Positions 9,501 through 14,391 of a DNA stretch of 14,391 bases are shown in pieces; within the stretch, counting starts at the first letter, position 1, and each line of letters opens with the position of its first letter. The translations under genes were made by a program, and so were the position numbers. This stretch comes from Pseudodesulfovibrio sp. (GTDB lineage: Bacteria; Desulfobacterota; Desulfovibrionia; Desulfovibrionales; Desulfovibrionaceae), in assembly GCA_022712815.1 (NCBI GenBank), contig JAFLJW010000076.1:1-14391 (forward strand), given 5' to 3'. The notes under the pieces are model-generated. The model made no database searches and was not told the DNA's origin. It saw only the letters and a program-made list of their open reading frames with translations.

Positions 9501-9904
9501 GCTCTCTCGTTCTGGGAATCGATTGCGATCGGGGCTTCGATGGCCTTCCAGACGTTGATAATTTTCTGCACTTCCATGGATTCCTGTCGTGGCGTGCGCA
9601 CATGCGCCAAGGGTACAGGAATAACTCCGGCCAACAGGCAACCCCAAAATATTTGGAGGAAATTGCTGGAAGATTCAGAGGCGATGATAAGCCTGCTCTG
9701 CGGCAATAATCCCTTGCCATAGAGTACGTGAGCTATTTTTTTAGCCGAAGACAACAGGTCGGCGTAGCTTTGGAACTCCTCGCCTTTCCCGTCAGACCTG
9801 ACGTGGAAAATACCCTGATTCGGGAAGTGTTGAACCGTTCTTTCAAGGACATCGACAAGGGAATCTGCCAGTTGATTTTTCGAGATAGTATTAATTTTAT
9901 ACAT
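3584..9904 (-). CDS. Single-module lipo-nonribosomal peptide synthetase (FAAL-carrier-carrier-like-C-A-PCP-TE)
   Basis: The protein has 2106 residues. Residues 1-575 are a fatty acyl-AMP ligase-like domain: FSSGSTGMPKG (183-193), WLPYFHDFGLFG, GYGLTETTL, VIRGQNYYPADIE. A carrier at about 600-675 has GGDS with Ser633. A second carrier-like segment (about 684-755) lacks GGDS. A condensation domain (about 766-1205) has DHLLVDG with His906. An amino-acid adenylation domain (about 1240-1765) shows YTSGSTGKPKG, NEYGPTES, YRTGD and the A10 lysine Lys1757. A peptidyl carrier has GGDS with Ser1814. A thioesterase (about 1872-2100) has GYSFGG (Ser1946), a candidate Asp2048 and His2077. This predicts loading of a fatty acid, condensation with one amino acid, and release as an acyl-amino acid or, if iterative, an oligomer. 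The start at 9904 has GAAGAG five bases upstream and follows feoB by 39 bases. Domain calls are firm; the product is inferred. Confidence 0.95.
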   Translation of the reverse strand: MYKINTISKNQLADSLVDVLERTVQHFPNQGIFHVRSDGKGEEFQSYADLLSSAKKIAHVLYGKGLLPQSRLIIASESSSNFLQIFWGCLLAGVIPVPLAHVRTPRQESMEVQKIINVWKAIEAPIAIDSQNERAYGTLADALDGTGAIILPTEKLITKANISGHGTDDFYRPTGNDIAILQFSSGSTGMPKGARLTHRNLIANIVALRNREQAQETDSMVTWLPYFHDFGLFGCHLMPLYAGIPQIKMDPFLFAQRPYLWMQKIHEHRATLTSSTNTGVEHLLAYMQIKGDRLPEVDLSSLKAFTVGAEMVSATACKKLEQKLAPMGFAKNIIMPGYGLTETTLVASCHQNGFPIDTFLVDREKLVSEGVVQYKKEKTDKTAEFVSVGPAVDYCNIRIVNDEGANLPPNMVGIVEIQGDNVIAGYQDNPAADAEVFHGDWFSSGDIGFMDEEGRLCIVGREKEMLVIRGQNYYPADIEKIALKDHEDKFRLVVVCGAYDPTENREKVVVFFVKNKKKLTADNIAQTLLSMKGNVNDLAGFSIDYFIPMTQGDIPRTSSGKVVRKELVTSFLSGQYSGKIEDITALLKEQSEGIDPSMIDHEAMVRETWGTILEIDATHTDPHKNLFKLGGDSIRAMRIQGRLEEVYKAKMESNFCYIFPSIAAQVGYFENRDFSIEPPQNELEAITQKIVAERLEVATDTVGVTENILKRMSTVSEMLEIVEEVKKVFAEVEITNEFLRFSTIREMADYLQARVFTEKANEVGYDIFPLMHFQETLYFHRKGFVRNEPSGLSCYIFLNAGMKGRLDLEIFDKALNYVVSRHPVLRSVIDEEDDRPRMKSFDQVPEVHARFVDISTVPVEEQRDHVLQIGLDHNDHRFELSTWPLFYCELVKLGEDKHVFMMNIDHLLVDGFSYMQVFEELFNTYDRMLLGEAWELPEIPMTFGDYVRIEQLRQRTAEYRNALEFQLDIFRNLPPKAVLPSKKNPATLEKVQFDTFYQEIEPEIIDGLNAVAMEHQVTLNSVLLAAYFKLMNIWCHQDDLIINMPVFNREQYFAGARKTVASFIDIFPVRLQTHFEEPLLELAKKAEQFTRKLLEVPVSSIELSRTLFEREGLRATSMSSIIFSNSIGMYTGEVSGMKNITLDTPEFRTGAPGTFIDLVIYDYRVRRNSDDNYYFNWNYIRDIFDRDFIEILATQYRTLLEQVANSQDREAQMSPFTGEDIIPERHHKLMAEINNTKALIPDDTLHGLIEKQAIKTPNATALTFEDNALSYAEFNARADQVSGLLKGLGVKPGDFVALFVSRSLELLPAQLGILKAGAAYLPIDIDYPSDRVAYVLEDSETPVLLTQSQHLATLEPILGNVKAVVLLDENASPDAIPASLKEKVIMPGAVYCDHSETSTSVTPGELAYMIYTSGSTGKPKGVKVTHRNIVNFLNWVKTEIGISAEERMALLTSYAFDMTLTSNWVPFLTGASLHVLSEEKTKDVNNLLHFLSERDISFLNVTPSHFSLIANARDYLKEQEISLCEEMRIMQGGELINTQDLNLWLRHYPGHRFINEYGPTESTVASTFFPIPVNKENIVDLHTVPIGKPVYNTQVYILNKELKNCMVGVPGELCIGGEGVTSGYHNKPEKDAEVFVPNPYGKDGEQIYRTGDVVRMLNDGNIEYLGRNDHQINLRGYRIEAGEIETAMREHADVAEAVVVPRNDTAESLVLVAFYTGPVGAVTSSDLRKHLGKTLPEYMIPSHFEYLNEMPCTPSGKLDKKALPDIIIKEGQIDDDLEKPSTDLEIQVAEIWEEVLGITGLGLHSNFWDVGGDSLKAMRLIMRMKKEGFFDFGLKEAFEYQTVGSIVEHMLNRKASDDAESSIVDLTYQQFPVARVFCLPYACGNPTMYRELNSRISADYAVLAANMPGHGKSGAPMTSIPEIAELYAKHFGPLVSEVPLFILGYSFGGHIAYELARILEQKGTPVAGVITIASPPPGIKEGLRAILDSSDDEIMKRSREVYKYDFADMADEERHDYLKTLKIDTKAMVDFAFTDTLDTPALNITGRDEEEQGIRTEAHLWSSAFSHCEFGEIDGAHMLIKTNIDDLAKKITAFIDTLALEKTGEK

Positions 9905-9943
9905 GGTGCTCTTCGGGTTACGGTTAGTTCTTTTTGCATGTGC

Positions 9944-12016
9944 CTATAGGAAGAAGTAGCTGAAACGGTAAGCAACAAAGGCTGCCACCACCGCGATGAC
10001 GAACATCACGGCGAGCAAGGCTGTAGTCATTTTCCAGGACCCCAGCTCCGACCTCAGAGCTCCGATGGTAGCGATGCAGGGAATATAGAAGTTTGAAGCC
10101 ACCACAAAGGCCAGGGCACCCTGTGGACTAATGGCGCTTCGGAGTGCCTGTATGATGGCTTGCTGATCGGAAGCATTGACGGAAAAAAGAACAGCAAGCG
10201 TTCCGGCTGTGGTTTCCTTGGCCACAAAGGAACTGAGAAGTGCCACAACGAATCGCCAGTCAAAACCGAAAAGGGCTCCGATGGGTTCAAGTCCTTGACC
10301 TACTTGGTAGAGGTAGCTCGTCTCTATGTTGCCATTTGGAAAATAGCTCACTGCCCAAACGAGAATCAGGGCGGCTACGATGTAACCCGCAGTGCTTTTC
10401 ACAAAGAGTTCAACACGTGTCCTGACGCCGCTTAGAATAGTTCTGAAATTGGGCTTGTGGTAAAGGGGCAGCTCCATGACCAGTCCCTTTGTATGGGGAT
10501 AGGGAAGCCAACGATTGATCGCCCCCCCCACAAGACAGGCAAGGGCAATGTTTGCACCGGTGATTCCAAGGATGACCAGAGCGGCGGTCTTGGCCGGGAA
10601 CAGGGCAAAGGCGAAGAGAAAGGCAACGCCGGTCTGTCCCGAGCATGGGAGAAACGGCAGCATGGCGAGTGTGATAAGACGCTGCCTGCGTGTGGTGATG
10701 ACACGGCTTCCTGCGATGGCAACGGTGTTGCAAAGGAGGCCCATGAGCAATGGGATGGCGGATTTGCCGTCAATGCCGAGCCTGCCGAGAATCGGGTCCA
10801 TGAGATAGGCGACTCTGGCGAGATATCCCGTGTCTTCAAGAAAATGAAAAATGGCGTAAATAAAACCGATAATGAAGACCAGGGCTATGATCCAACCAAG
10901 GGACGGAAGCAGTGCGCTGGCAACAAGGCTGCCAAGCGCTCCGGGCCATGCCTCCTTTATCTGCGGACCGGCTGCAAGGGCTGCCATGAGTACCATGCCA
11001 CCAGTGAACATACCCAGAATGACGCCTATCAGGCTGCCGATCGGGATGACGAGAAAGGCAATAATTCGCCCTAACAAGGGATGGAGAAGGAACCTGTCCC
11101 ATTTATCGGTGGGGCTTGTGTGTCCTTTTTCGTTTACGACACACCCTTTGCATGTCGCGTCGATCCACTGCTGTCTCTTTTTGTAGACATCCATCAGGGC
11201 TGTTGAAGGAAGTTCGTCCAAAGTGCGAGAAAGAAGCTCGCGCTCATTTTGCGGCATGGATTCTTCCACCATGGCCTGAATGTTCTGATCTTTTTCAATA
11301 AGTTTCCCGGCTATCCAGTCTTGCGGGTAGGCCAAGGAAGAACTTGCACCCAACAGCCTGGAGAGTTGCTCGGTTCCGCTGGCCGGTTCGGGGAGTGCGG
11401 CCTTTTGTCCTTTCAGGGACACAAGTGCGTTGAGAAGTTCATCCATTCCCTGATTTCGTGCGGTCCCGACCATGGGGATGACCGGAATTCCAGTGGACTC
11501 GGAAAGAGCCTCAGGGTCTATGGTCCGCCCTTCCTGAACTGCGACATCCATCATGTTCAAGGCAATGACCACCGGTGCTTTCAGGAGCACCAGCTCGGAA
11601 ACGAGATACATGCTCCGTTCAAGGGTGGCCGCGTTGATTACGGCAAGGACTATGTCCGGCGAATCCGAGAGCAGGTAGTCGCGGGCAATTTCTTCTTCAA
11701 GGGAATTTGCCGTCAATCCATAGGTTCCGGGAAGATCCACAAAAAGAAGTTTTCGCCCATTGTATTTGACGAGCCCTTCTTTTCGATCAACGGTTTTTCC
11801 CGGCCAATTCCCAACTCGTTGCTTCAGTCCGGTAAGCTTGTTGAAGACTGTTGATTTCCCTGTATTGGGCTGCCCTGCCACGGCGATAATCAATGGGGTG
11901 TCGGTTGCCGCAACGTGTTGCTGTACACCCCCTGAAGTGGAATATGCCGTGATTGTGTCTCTTCCTTCCGTTGGAGCGGAAGAAGGGGTATTGAGATTCT
12001 TTGCCGACTTGCTCAT
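9944..12016 (-). CDS. feoB: Divergent FeoB ferrous-iron transporter
   Basis: The 690-residue protein has a cytoplasmic GTPase domain: G1 GQPNTGKST (48-56), the FeoB-typical VGNWPGKTVDRKEG, G3 DLPG (94-97), G4 NMMD (154-157) and G5-like VGTARNQG. A helical spacer leads to DKWDRFLLHPLLG, the usual junction with the membrane domain. The membrane part has LEDTGYLARVAYLMD (393-407) and YIPCIATIGALRSELG near the C-terminus, both FeoB hallmarks. Oddities: the usual GCNVPAI-type gate motif is LLCNTVAIAG (Cys429), and the usual PFMSCGARLPVY is PFLPCSGQTGVAF (Cys458). A CKGC pair (289-292) lies just before the membrane domain. There is also an N-terminal extension of about 40 polar residues. The start lies two bases after the stop of the FeoA-fusion gene, with AAGGA upstream. 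The role is GTP-dependent Fe2+ import across the inner membrane. I am confident of the family; altered gating or metal preference is possible. Confidence 0.93.
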   Translation of the reverse strand: MSKSAKNLNTPSSAPTEGRDTITAYSTSGGVQQHVAATDTPLIIAVAGQPNTGKSTVFNKLTGLKQRVGNWPGKTVDRKEGLVKYNGRKLLFVDLPGTYGLTANSLEEEIARDYLLSDSPDIVLAVINAATLERSMYLVSELVLLKAPVVIALNMMDVAVQEGRTIDPEALSESTGIPVIPMVGTARNQGMDELLNALVSLKGQKAALPEPASGTEQLSRLLGASSSLAYPQDWIAGKLIEKDQNIQAMVEESMPQNERELLSRTLDELPSTALMDVYKKRQQWIDATCKGCVVNEKGHTSPTDKWDRFLLHPLLGRIIAFLVIPIGSLIGVILGMFTGGMVLMAALAAGPQIKEAWPGALGSLVASALLPSLGWIIALVFIIGFIYAIFHFLEDTGYLARVAYLMDPILGRLGIDGKSAIPLLMGLLCNTVAIAGSRVITTRRQRLITLAMLPFLPCSGQTGVAFLFAFALFPAKTAALVILGITGANIALACLVGGAINRWLPYPHTKGLVMELPLYHKPNFRTILSGVRTRVELFVKSTAGYIVAALILVWAVSYFPNGNIETSYLYQVGQGLEPIGALFGFDWRFVVALLSSFVAKETTAGTLAVLFSVNASDQQAIIQALRSAISPQGALAFVVASNFYIPCIATIGALRSELGSWKMTTALLAVMFVIAVVAAFVAYRFSYFFL

Positions 12017-12018
12017 GA

Positions 12019-12765
12019 CTAATGTCCTTCCTTGTCAATGATGAACGTGGCGGCGATGTCCCTGCCGATTGCCAGACGGGTGTGTCGAGCTGACAAAATG
12101 ATGGGGCCGCGTGATGGCATGCGCATGACCTCTACACAAACACCCGGCAACAAACCGAGGGCAGCCATTCTGCACATGTCGGCAGCCTGCTGGGTGGACT
12201 GAAAACGAAATTGCTGACCGGGATGCATGCCCAGTAAGCCGTTCGCGCTCTTCTTTTTGCGCTTCATGTAGGGGAACAGGATCAGATAGATTCCGGTCAG
12301 GGCAAGAATGACAAATGAAAATTCAAATGGCATCTTCACAATCATCCCCACAGAGGGATGAAGCCATCCAAGGCCTGATTTCTCCATGAAGAGAGCATCG
12401 AAATCCAGGGTCCTGTCTATCGCTTTACCGGAGAGTGCATCCACGCGGATATTGATGAACTGATCCTGGCCAAAAATCGTATATTGCTTGTTATCAGGGG
12501 TGTAACGGATCTCTACAGAAGACAGCGGCTCCCCGTATTCACCTGCACCGAGCCGCAAGAGAATATCCTGTACCGTGATAATTTCACCCGACCCGGAAAC
12601 AGTGTGTGTGGGGTCAGGACTGACAGGGAGGGGCGCGGGGCTATATATCCCCGGGAGAAACATGAGTTCAAACAGCCAGGCCAGCGTCAGGATGGCCACA
12701 TAAATTCCCAACCATTTATGAAGCTTGCGGGACCAGCGTAATAGGAAAAGTTTCATTTCACTCAC
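12019..12765 (-). CDS. PepSY-type membrane protein fused to a C-terminal FeoA domain
   Basis: The 248-residue protein has three parts. An N-terminal membrane helix (about 17-38) is preceded by RKLHKWLG, the classic opening of PepSY-associated membrane proteins. A periplasmic portion (about 40-145) contains VEIRYTPDNKQYTIFG and INIRVDALSGKAI, typical PepSY strands. A second helix (about 148-166) follows GWLHPSVGM. After a basic stop-transfer stretch (KRKKK), residues 178-244 form a FeoA/SH3-like domain: LLGMHPGQQFRF, MAALGLLPGVCVEVMR, LAIGRDIAATFII. FeoA normally is a free protein of about 75 residues that supports FeoB. Here it would be tethered to the membrane beside FeoB. PepSY membrane proteins such as PiuB and FpvG act in iron acquisition, and His16 and His136 could be heme or metal ligands, which is speculative. 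The GTG at 12765 and the ATG at 12756 are both possible starts, as neither has a strong ribosome site. It is the first gene of the operon. Confidence 0.85.
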   Translation of the reverse strand: MSEMKLFLLRWSRKLHKWLGIYVAILTLAWLFELMFLPGIYSPAPLPVSPDPTHTVSGSGEIITVQDILLRLGAGEYGEPLSSVEIRYTPDNKQYTIFGQDQFINIRVDALSGKAIDRTLDFDALFMEKSGLGWLHPSVGMIVKMPFEFSFVILALTGIYLILFPYMKRKKKSANGLLGMHPGQQFRFQSTQQAADMCRMAALGLLPGVCVEVMRMPSRGPIILSARHTRLAIGRDIAATFIIDKEGH

Positions 12766-12827
12766 TTTCGCAATGCGTCAAGAGGTTGCAGTCTTCAACT
12801 ATTCCTGATGGGCACAAGCCTCAGGAC

Positions 12828-12855
12828 ATTGTATGAGGGTGACTCTCATTTTCAA
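12828..12855 (-). promoter_or_regulatory. Sigma70-like promoter of the iron operon
   Basis: Read on the minus strand, TTGAAA (12855-12850; 5 of 6 to consensus) and TACAAT (12833-12828; 5 of 6) are separated by 16 bases. Transcription would start near 12821, giving a leader of about 55 bases before the PepSY-FeoA start. Confidence 0.6.
12833..12849. promoter_or_regulatory. Candidate Fur-type operator in the promoter spacer
   Basis: ATGAGGGTGACTCTCAT is a 17-base near-palindrome (TGAG...CTCA arms). It matches 9 of 14 fixed positions of the TGATAATnATTATCA form of the Fur box. It occupies exactly the stretch between the -35 and -10 elements, where a repressor would block RNA polymerase. A second dyad, TGAAA-N7-TTTCA (12856-12872), lies immediately upstream of the -35 and could be an adjoining half of a longer binding region. 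The iron-gene content supports Fur, but another regulator is possible. Confidence 0.45.
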
Positions 12856-12915
12856 TGAAACGAGAGTTTTCACCAACCCATTCTCGGGTAGCTACGTGAT
12901 GTGCAGTGTGCTTAC

Positions 12916-12939
12916 TACTATCTGCGGATAGTATTTTTT
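12916..12939 (+). terminator. Small terminator-like hairpin with T run
   Basis: TACTATC (12916-12922), loop TGCG and GATAGTA (12927-12933) are followed by six T (12934-12939). The stem is short and AT-rich, so it would be a weak terminator. No plus-strand gene lies upstream for it to end, which leaves a short untranslated transcript or chance as explanations. Confidence 0.3.
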
Positions 12940-13241
12940 ATATTCCATGCACTCATGCATTTTATGGAACTCGACCAATTGCTATTTTCCCCACACACAA
13001 GATCTATGCATAACCATCCGTCGTACAAGTATTTTATCAGCTCTCCTGTTTCTTGCGGCCAGTTGTTTCGCGGTAAAAGGCATCATTCAAATGCGTTTTG
13101 ATATATTTGACAAAGGTGTTTTTCTCTCCTAGTTCCTGAAAATGAAAATCAAAATCAACACGAGCTCAAGCCTTAATTATCTAGTTTTCCCCTGCCATAT
13201 TAGGATGTTATACAGGAAACAACCTCAAAAAAACGCATCTA

Positions 13242-13255
13242 CTCATAATTATGAG
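13242..13255. promoter_or_regulatory. Perfect 14-bp palindrome, possible operator for the plus-strand unit
   Basis: CTCATAATTATGAG is exactly self-complementary. It lies 20 bases upstream of the small ORF at 13276 and is followed by GGAAAT. Its size and placement suit a dimeric repressor or activator site. I could not pair it with a clear -35/-10 promoter, so the regulator and the exact promoter are unknown. Confidence 0.35.
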
Positions 13256-13275
13256 GAAATACAAGGTCACTTATC

Positions 13276-13392
13276 ATGAAAGCCCTGATGGGAGCCTGTC
13301 TTCACTTTTCCAAATTCGCTGGTTTGACTTGGGTACTCTGCGTGCTGTGCCTGTACCCCATTGGGGTGGAAGCGATGGCGACATGCTTTTAA
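13276..13392 (+). CDS. Small cysteine-rich hydrophobic ORF / possible leader peptide (38 aa)
   Basis: ATG at 13276 has AAGG nine bases upstream. The 38-residue product starts MKALMGAC and contains a hydrophobic core (GLTWVLCVLCLYPIGV). Four of its 38 residues are cysteine (positions 8, 22, 25, 37). The stop TAA (13390-13392) lies three bases before the AAGGAG of the following cysteine-synthase gene, so ribosomes ending here would be placed on that start. It could be a cysteine-sensing leader peptide, a small membrane or secreted protein (EAMA near the end resembles a signal cleavage site), or a chance ORF. I recognise no family. Confidence 0.42.
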   Translation: MKALMGACLHFSKFAGLTWVLCVLCLYPIGVEAMATCF

Positions 13393-13408
13393 ACAAGGAG
13401 AGATCATA

Positions 13409-14317
13409 ATGGTTTACGACAATATTCTGGATTGCGTTGGTCATACCCCGTGCCTTCGTCTCAAATTCGACGAAGGTACGGTCTTTGCCAAGGCGGAATT
13501 CATGAATCCCGGCGGCTCTGTGAAAGACAGGATTATAGTCAAGATTCTCGGATTGGCAGAGAAAGAAGGCCTGTTGCGCCCGGGGATGAGAGTGGCCGAA
13601 GCCACGAGTGGCAATACTGGAATTTCTCTTGCCATTGCGGGAGCTGTACGGGGCTATCCCGTGACTATCTTCATGCCTGAAACTGCAAGTCAGGAGAGAC
13701 GCAAATTATTGCGCCTACTCGGTGCCAACATGGTTTTGACCCCTGCACAGGAGAGTGTTGGCGGTGCCGTGGCCGCGCTCAAGGAATTTGTTCGTCATAG
13801 CCCGAATACATTTGTGATGAATCAGTTTTCCAATCAGGAAAATGTGGCTGCACATTATCACGGCACAGGACGCGAAATATGGGAAGACATGAAAGGGAAT
13901 GTGGATTGTTTCATCAATGGAATTGGTAGTGGTGGCACTTTGATGGGAGTTGGTTCCTTTCTCAAGGAGCGGACAACAGGCCTGCACCTGCTCGCCGTGG
14001 AACCAAGAGGTGCGGCAGCTCTCTTGGGACACACTGCAACGCCACACAGTATCGAGGGCATTGGGGATGGATTTCTACCGGAAATTGTGGACCCCAGGCT
14101 CATTGATGCCGTGATGGAAATCTCGGATGAGGATGCCGTGGAATGCGCGACAAATCTGGCCCGGACCAAAGGTATTCTGGTGGGAATCTCCGCTGGCGCG
14201 AATCTGGCTGCGGCCATCATCATGCTCAAAAGAAATCCGGGTTGGCGGATCGCGACGGTACTGCCGGATCGGGCAGAACGCTACTTCAGCACTCCGCTTT
14301 TTCAAGGTGCCGCATAA
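13409..14317 (+). CDS. Cysteine synthase family PLP-dependent enzyme (CysK/CysM-like)
   Basis: The 302-residue protein starts at ATG 13409, which has AAGGAG eight bases upstream. The longer TTG-initiated frame from 13361 has no such support. It is a fold-type II PLP enzyme: NPGGSVKDR with the PLP-binding Lys39, the substrate loop TSGNTGI (66-72), MPETASQERRKLLRLLGA, the glycine-rich phosphate loop GSGGTLMG, and IEGIGDGFLPEIVDPRLID, as in O-acetylserine sulfhydrylases. The length equals CysM and is a little short of CysK. The usual reaction is O-acetylserine plus sulfide to cysteine. Relatives such as SbnA instead make precursors for siderophores, so a role in supplying an amino acid to the divergent synthetase is possible but unproven. 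The stop overlaps the next start by one base (TAATG), indicating a translationally coupled operon. Confidence 0.9.
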   Translation: MVYDNILDCVGHTPCLRLKFDEGTVFAKAEFMNPGGSVKDRIIVKILGLAEKEGLLRPGMRVAEATSGNTGISLAIAGAVRGYPVTIFMPETASQERRKLLRLLGANMVLTPAQESVGGAVAALKEFVRHSPNTFVMNQFSNQENVAAHYHGTGREIWEDMKGNVDCFINGIGSGGTLMGVGSFLKERTTGLHLLAVEPRGAAALLGHTATPHSIEGIGDGFLPEIVDPRLIDAVMEISDEDAVECATNLARTKGILVGISAGANLAAAIIMLKRNPGWRIATVLPDRAERYFSTPLFQGAA

Positions 14318-14391
14318 TGACGAAGACACTGTGTATCCACCAGCGTTCCCTTGTGTTGTTTATGATATTGGCGGTTGGTCTATTGCTGACG
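14317..14391 (+). CDS. Start of a membrane or exported protein (25 residues visible)
   Basis: ATG at 14317 shares its A with the TAA stop of the cysteine-synthase gene. GGTGC about 10 bases upstream is a weak ribosome site, so coupling is likely. The visible part begins MTKTLCIHQR and continues into a hydrophobic run (SLVLFMILAVGLLLT), which is either a signal peptide or a first transmembrane helix. The rest is outside the window, so no family can be assigned. Confidence 0.6.
   Translation, partial: MTKTLCIHQRSLVLFMILAVGLLLT

Larger units (their letters stand above)
12766..13275. other. Divergent intergenic control region, no convincing gene
   Basis: These 510 bases separate the minus-strand iron operon from the plus-strand cysteine-synthase unit. 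The 12766-12875 end holds the promoter and operator-like dyads. The middle (about 12900-13230) is AT-rich with no ORF that has a ribosome site. It contains an isolated TTGACA at 13107 without a good -10 partner. A stem-loop with a T run lies at 12916-12939 and a 14-base palindrome at 13242-13255. I see no tRNA, repeat array or mobile element. Confidence 0.7.

Noticed and set aside
12901..13132. Two short overlapping plus-strand ORFs of 66 and 61 residues in the AT-rich intergenic region
   Set aside because: One starts with GTG, neither has a ribosome site, the composition looks random and no domain pattern is visible.
13361..13408. Upstream TTG start that would lengthen the cysteine-synthase protein by 16 residues
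   Set aside because: The ATG at 13409 has AAGGAG at good spacing and gives the normal N-terminus of the family.
1..14391. CRISPR array, tRNA/rRNA genes, insertion sequences or prophage parts
   Set aside because: I saw no regularly spaced repeats, RNA gene signatures, transposase motifs or flanking terminal repeats.

Overview
The window reads as chromosomal DNA of a Gram-negative bacterium: it has a TonB-dependent outer-membrane receptor with a signal peptide, an RND-type inner-membrane transporter and a FeoB ferrous-iron channel. The overall style (Feo proteins, mid-range GC, an AT-rich intergenic region) fits a Desulfovibrio-like member of the Desulfobacterota. That taxonomic guess is an inference and is not proved by any marker gene here.

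Positions 1-12765 hold five genes on the minus strand that look like one operon. In order of transcription they are: a PepSY-membrane/FeoA fusion (12765-12019), a divergent FeoB (12016-9944), a 2106-residue lipo-nonribosomal peptide synthetase (9904-3584), a TonB-dependent receptor (3583-1442) and an RND/MMPL-family exporter whose 3' part leaves the window (1366-1). Gaps are 2, 39, 0 and 75 bases. The last gap contains a perfect 12-bp stem-loop. Upstream of the first gene is a good sigma70-like promoter (TTGAAA, 16 bp, TACAAT). Its spacer is filled by a 17-bp near-palindrome that looks like an iron-responsive (Fur-type) operator.

Positions 12766-13275 are a non-coding, partly AT-rich divergent control region. 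Positions 13276-14391 hold a plus-strand unit: a 38-codon cysteine-rich small ORF, a cysteine-synthase-family PLP enzyme (13409-14317), and the first 25 codons of a protein that begins with a hydrophobic segment, overlapping the previous stop by one base.

The most interesting idea is that the minus-strand operon is a self-contained iron-acquisition system. A single-module synthetase (fatty acyl-AMP ligase, carrier, degenerate carrier-like segment, condensation, adenylation, carrier, thioesterase) would make an N-acylated amino acid or a short oligomer of it. The RND protein could export it. The TonB receptor would bring the ferric complex into the periplasm. A membrane-anchored PepSY-FeoA protein would help release or reduce the iron there and hand it, with FeoB, to the cytoplasm as Fe2+. 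The gene order and domains are seen in the sequence; the pathway is inference. No catechol, hydroxamate or other ligand-forming enzyme and no ferric-siderophore ABC importer lies within the window.
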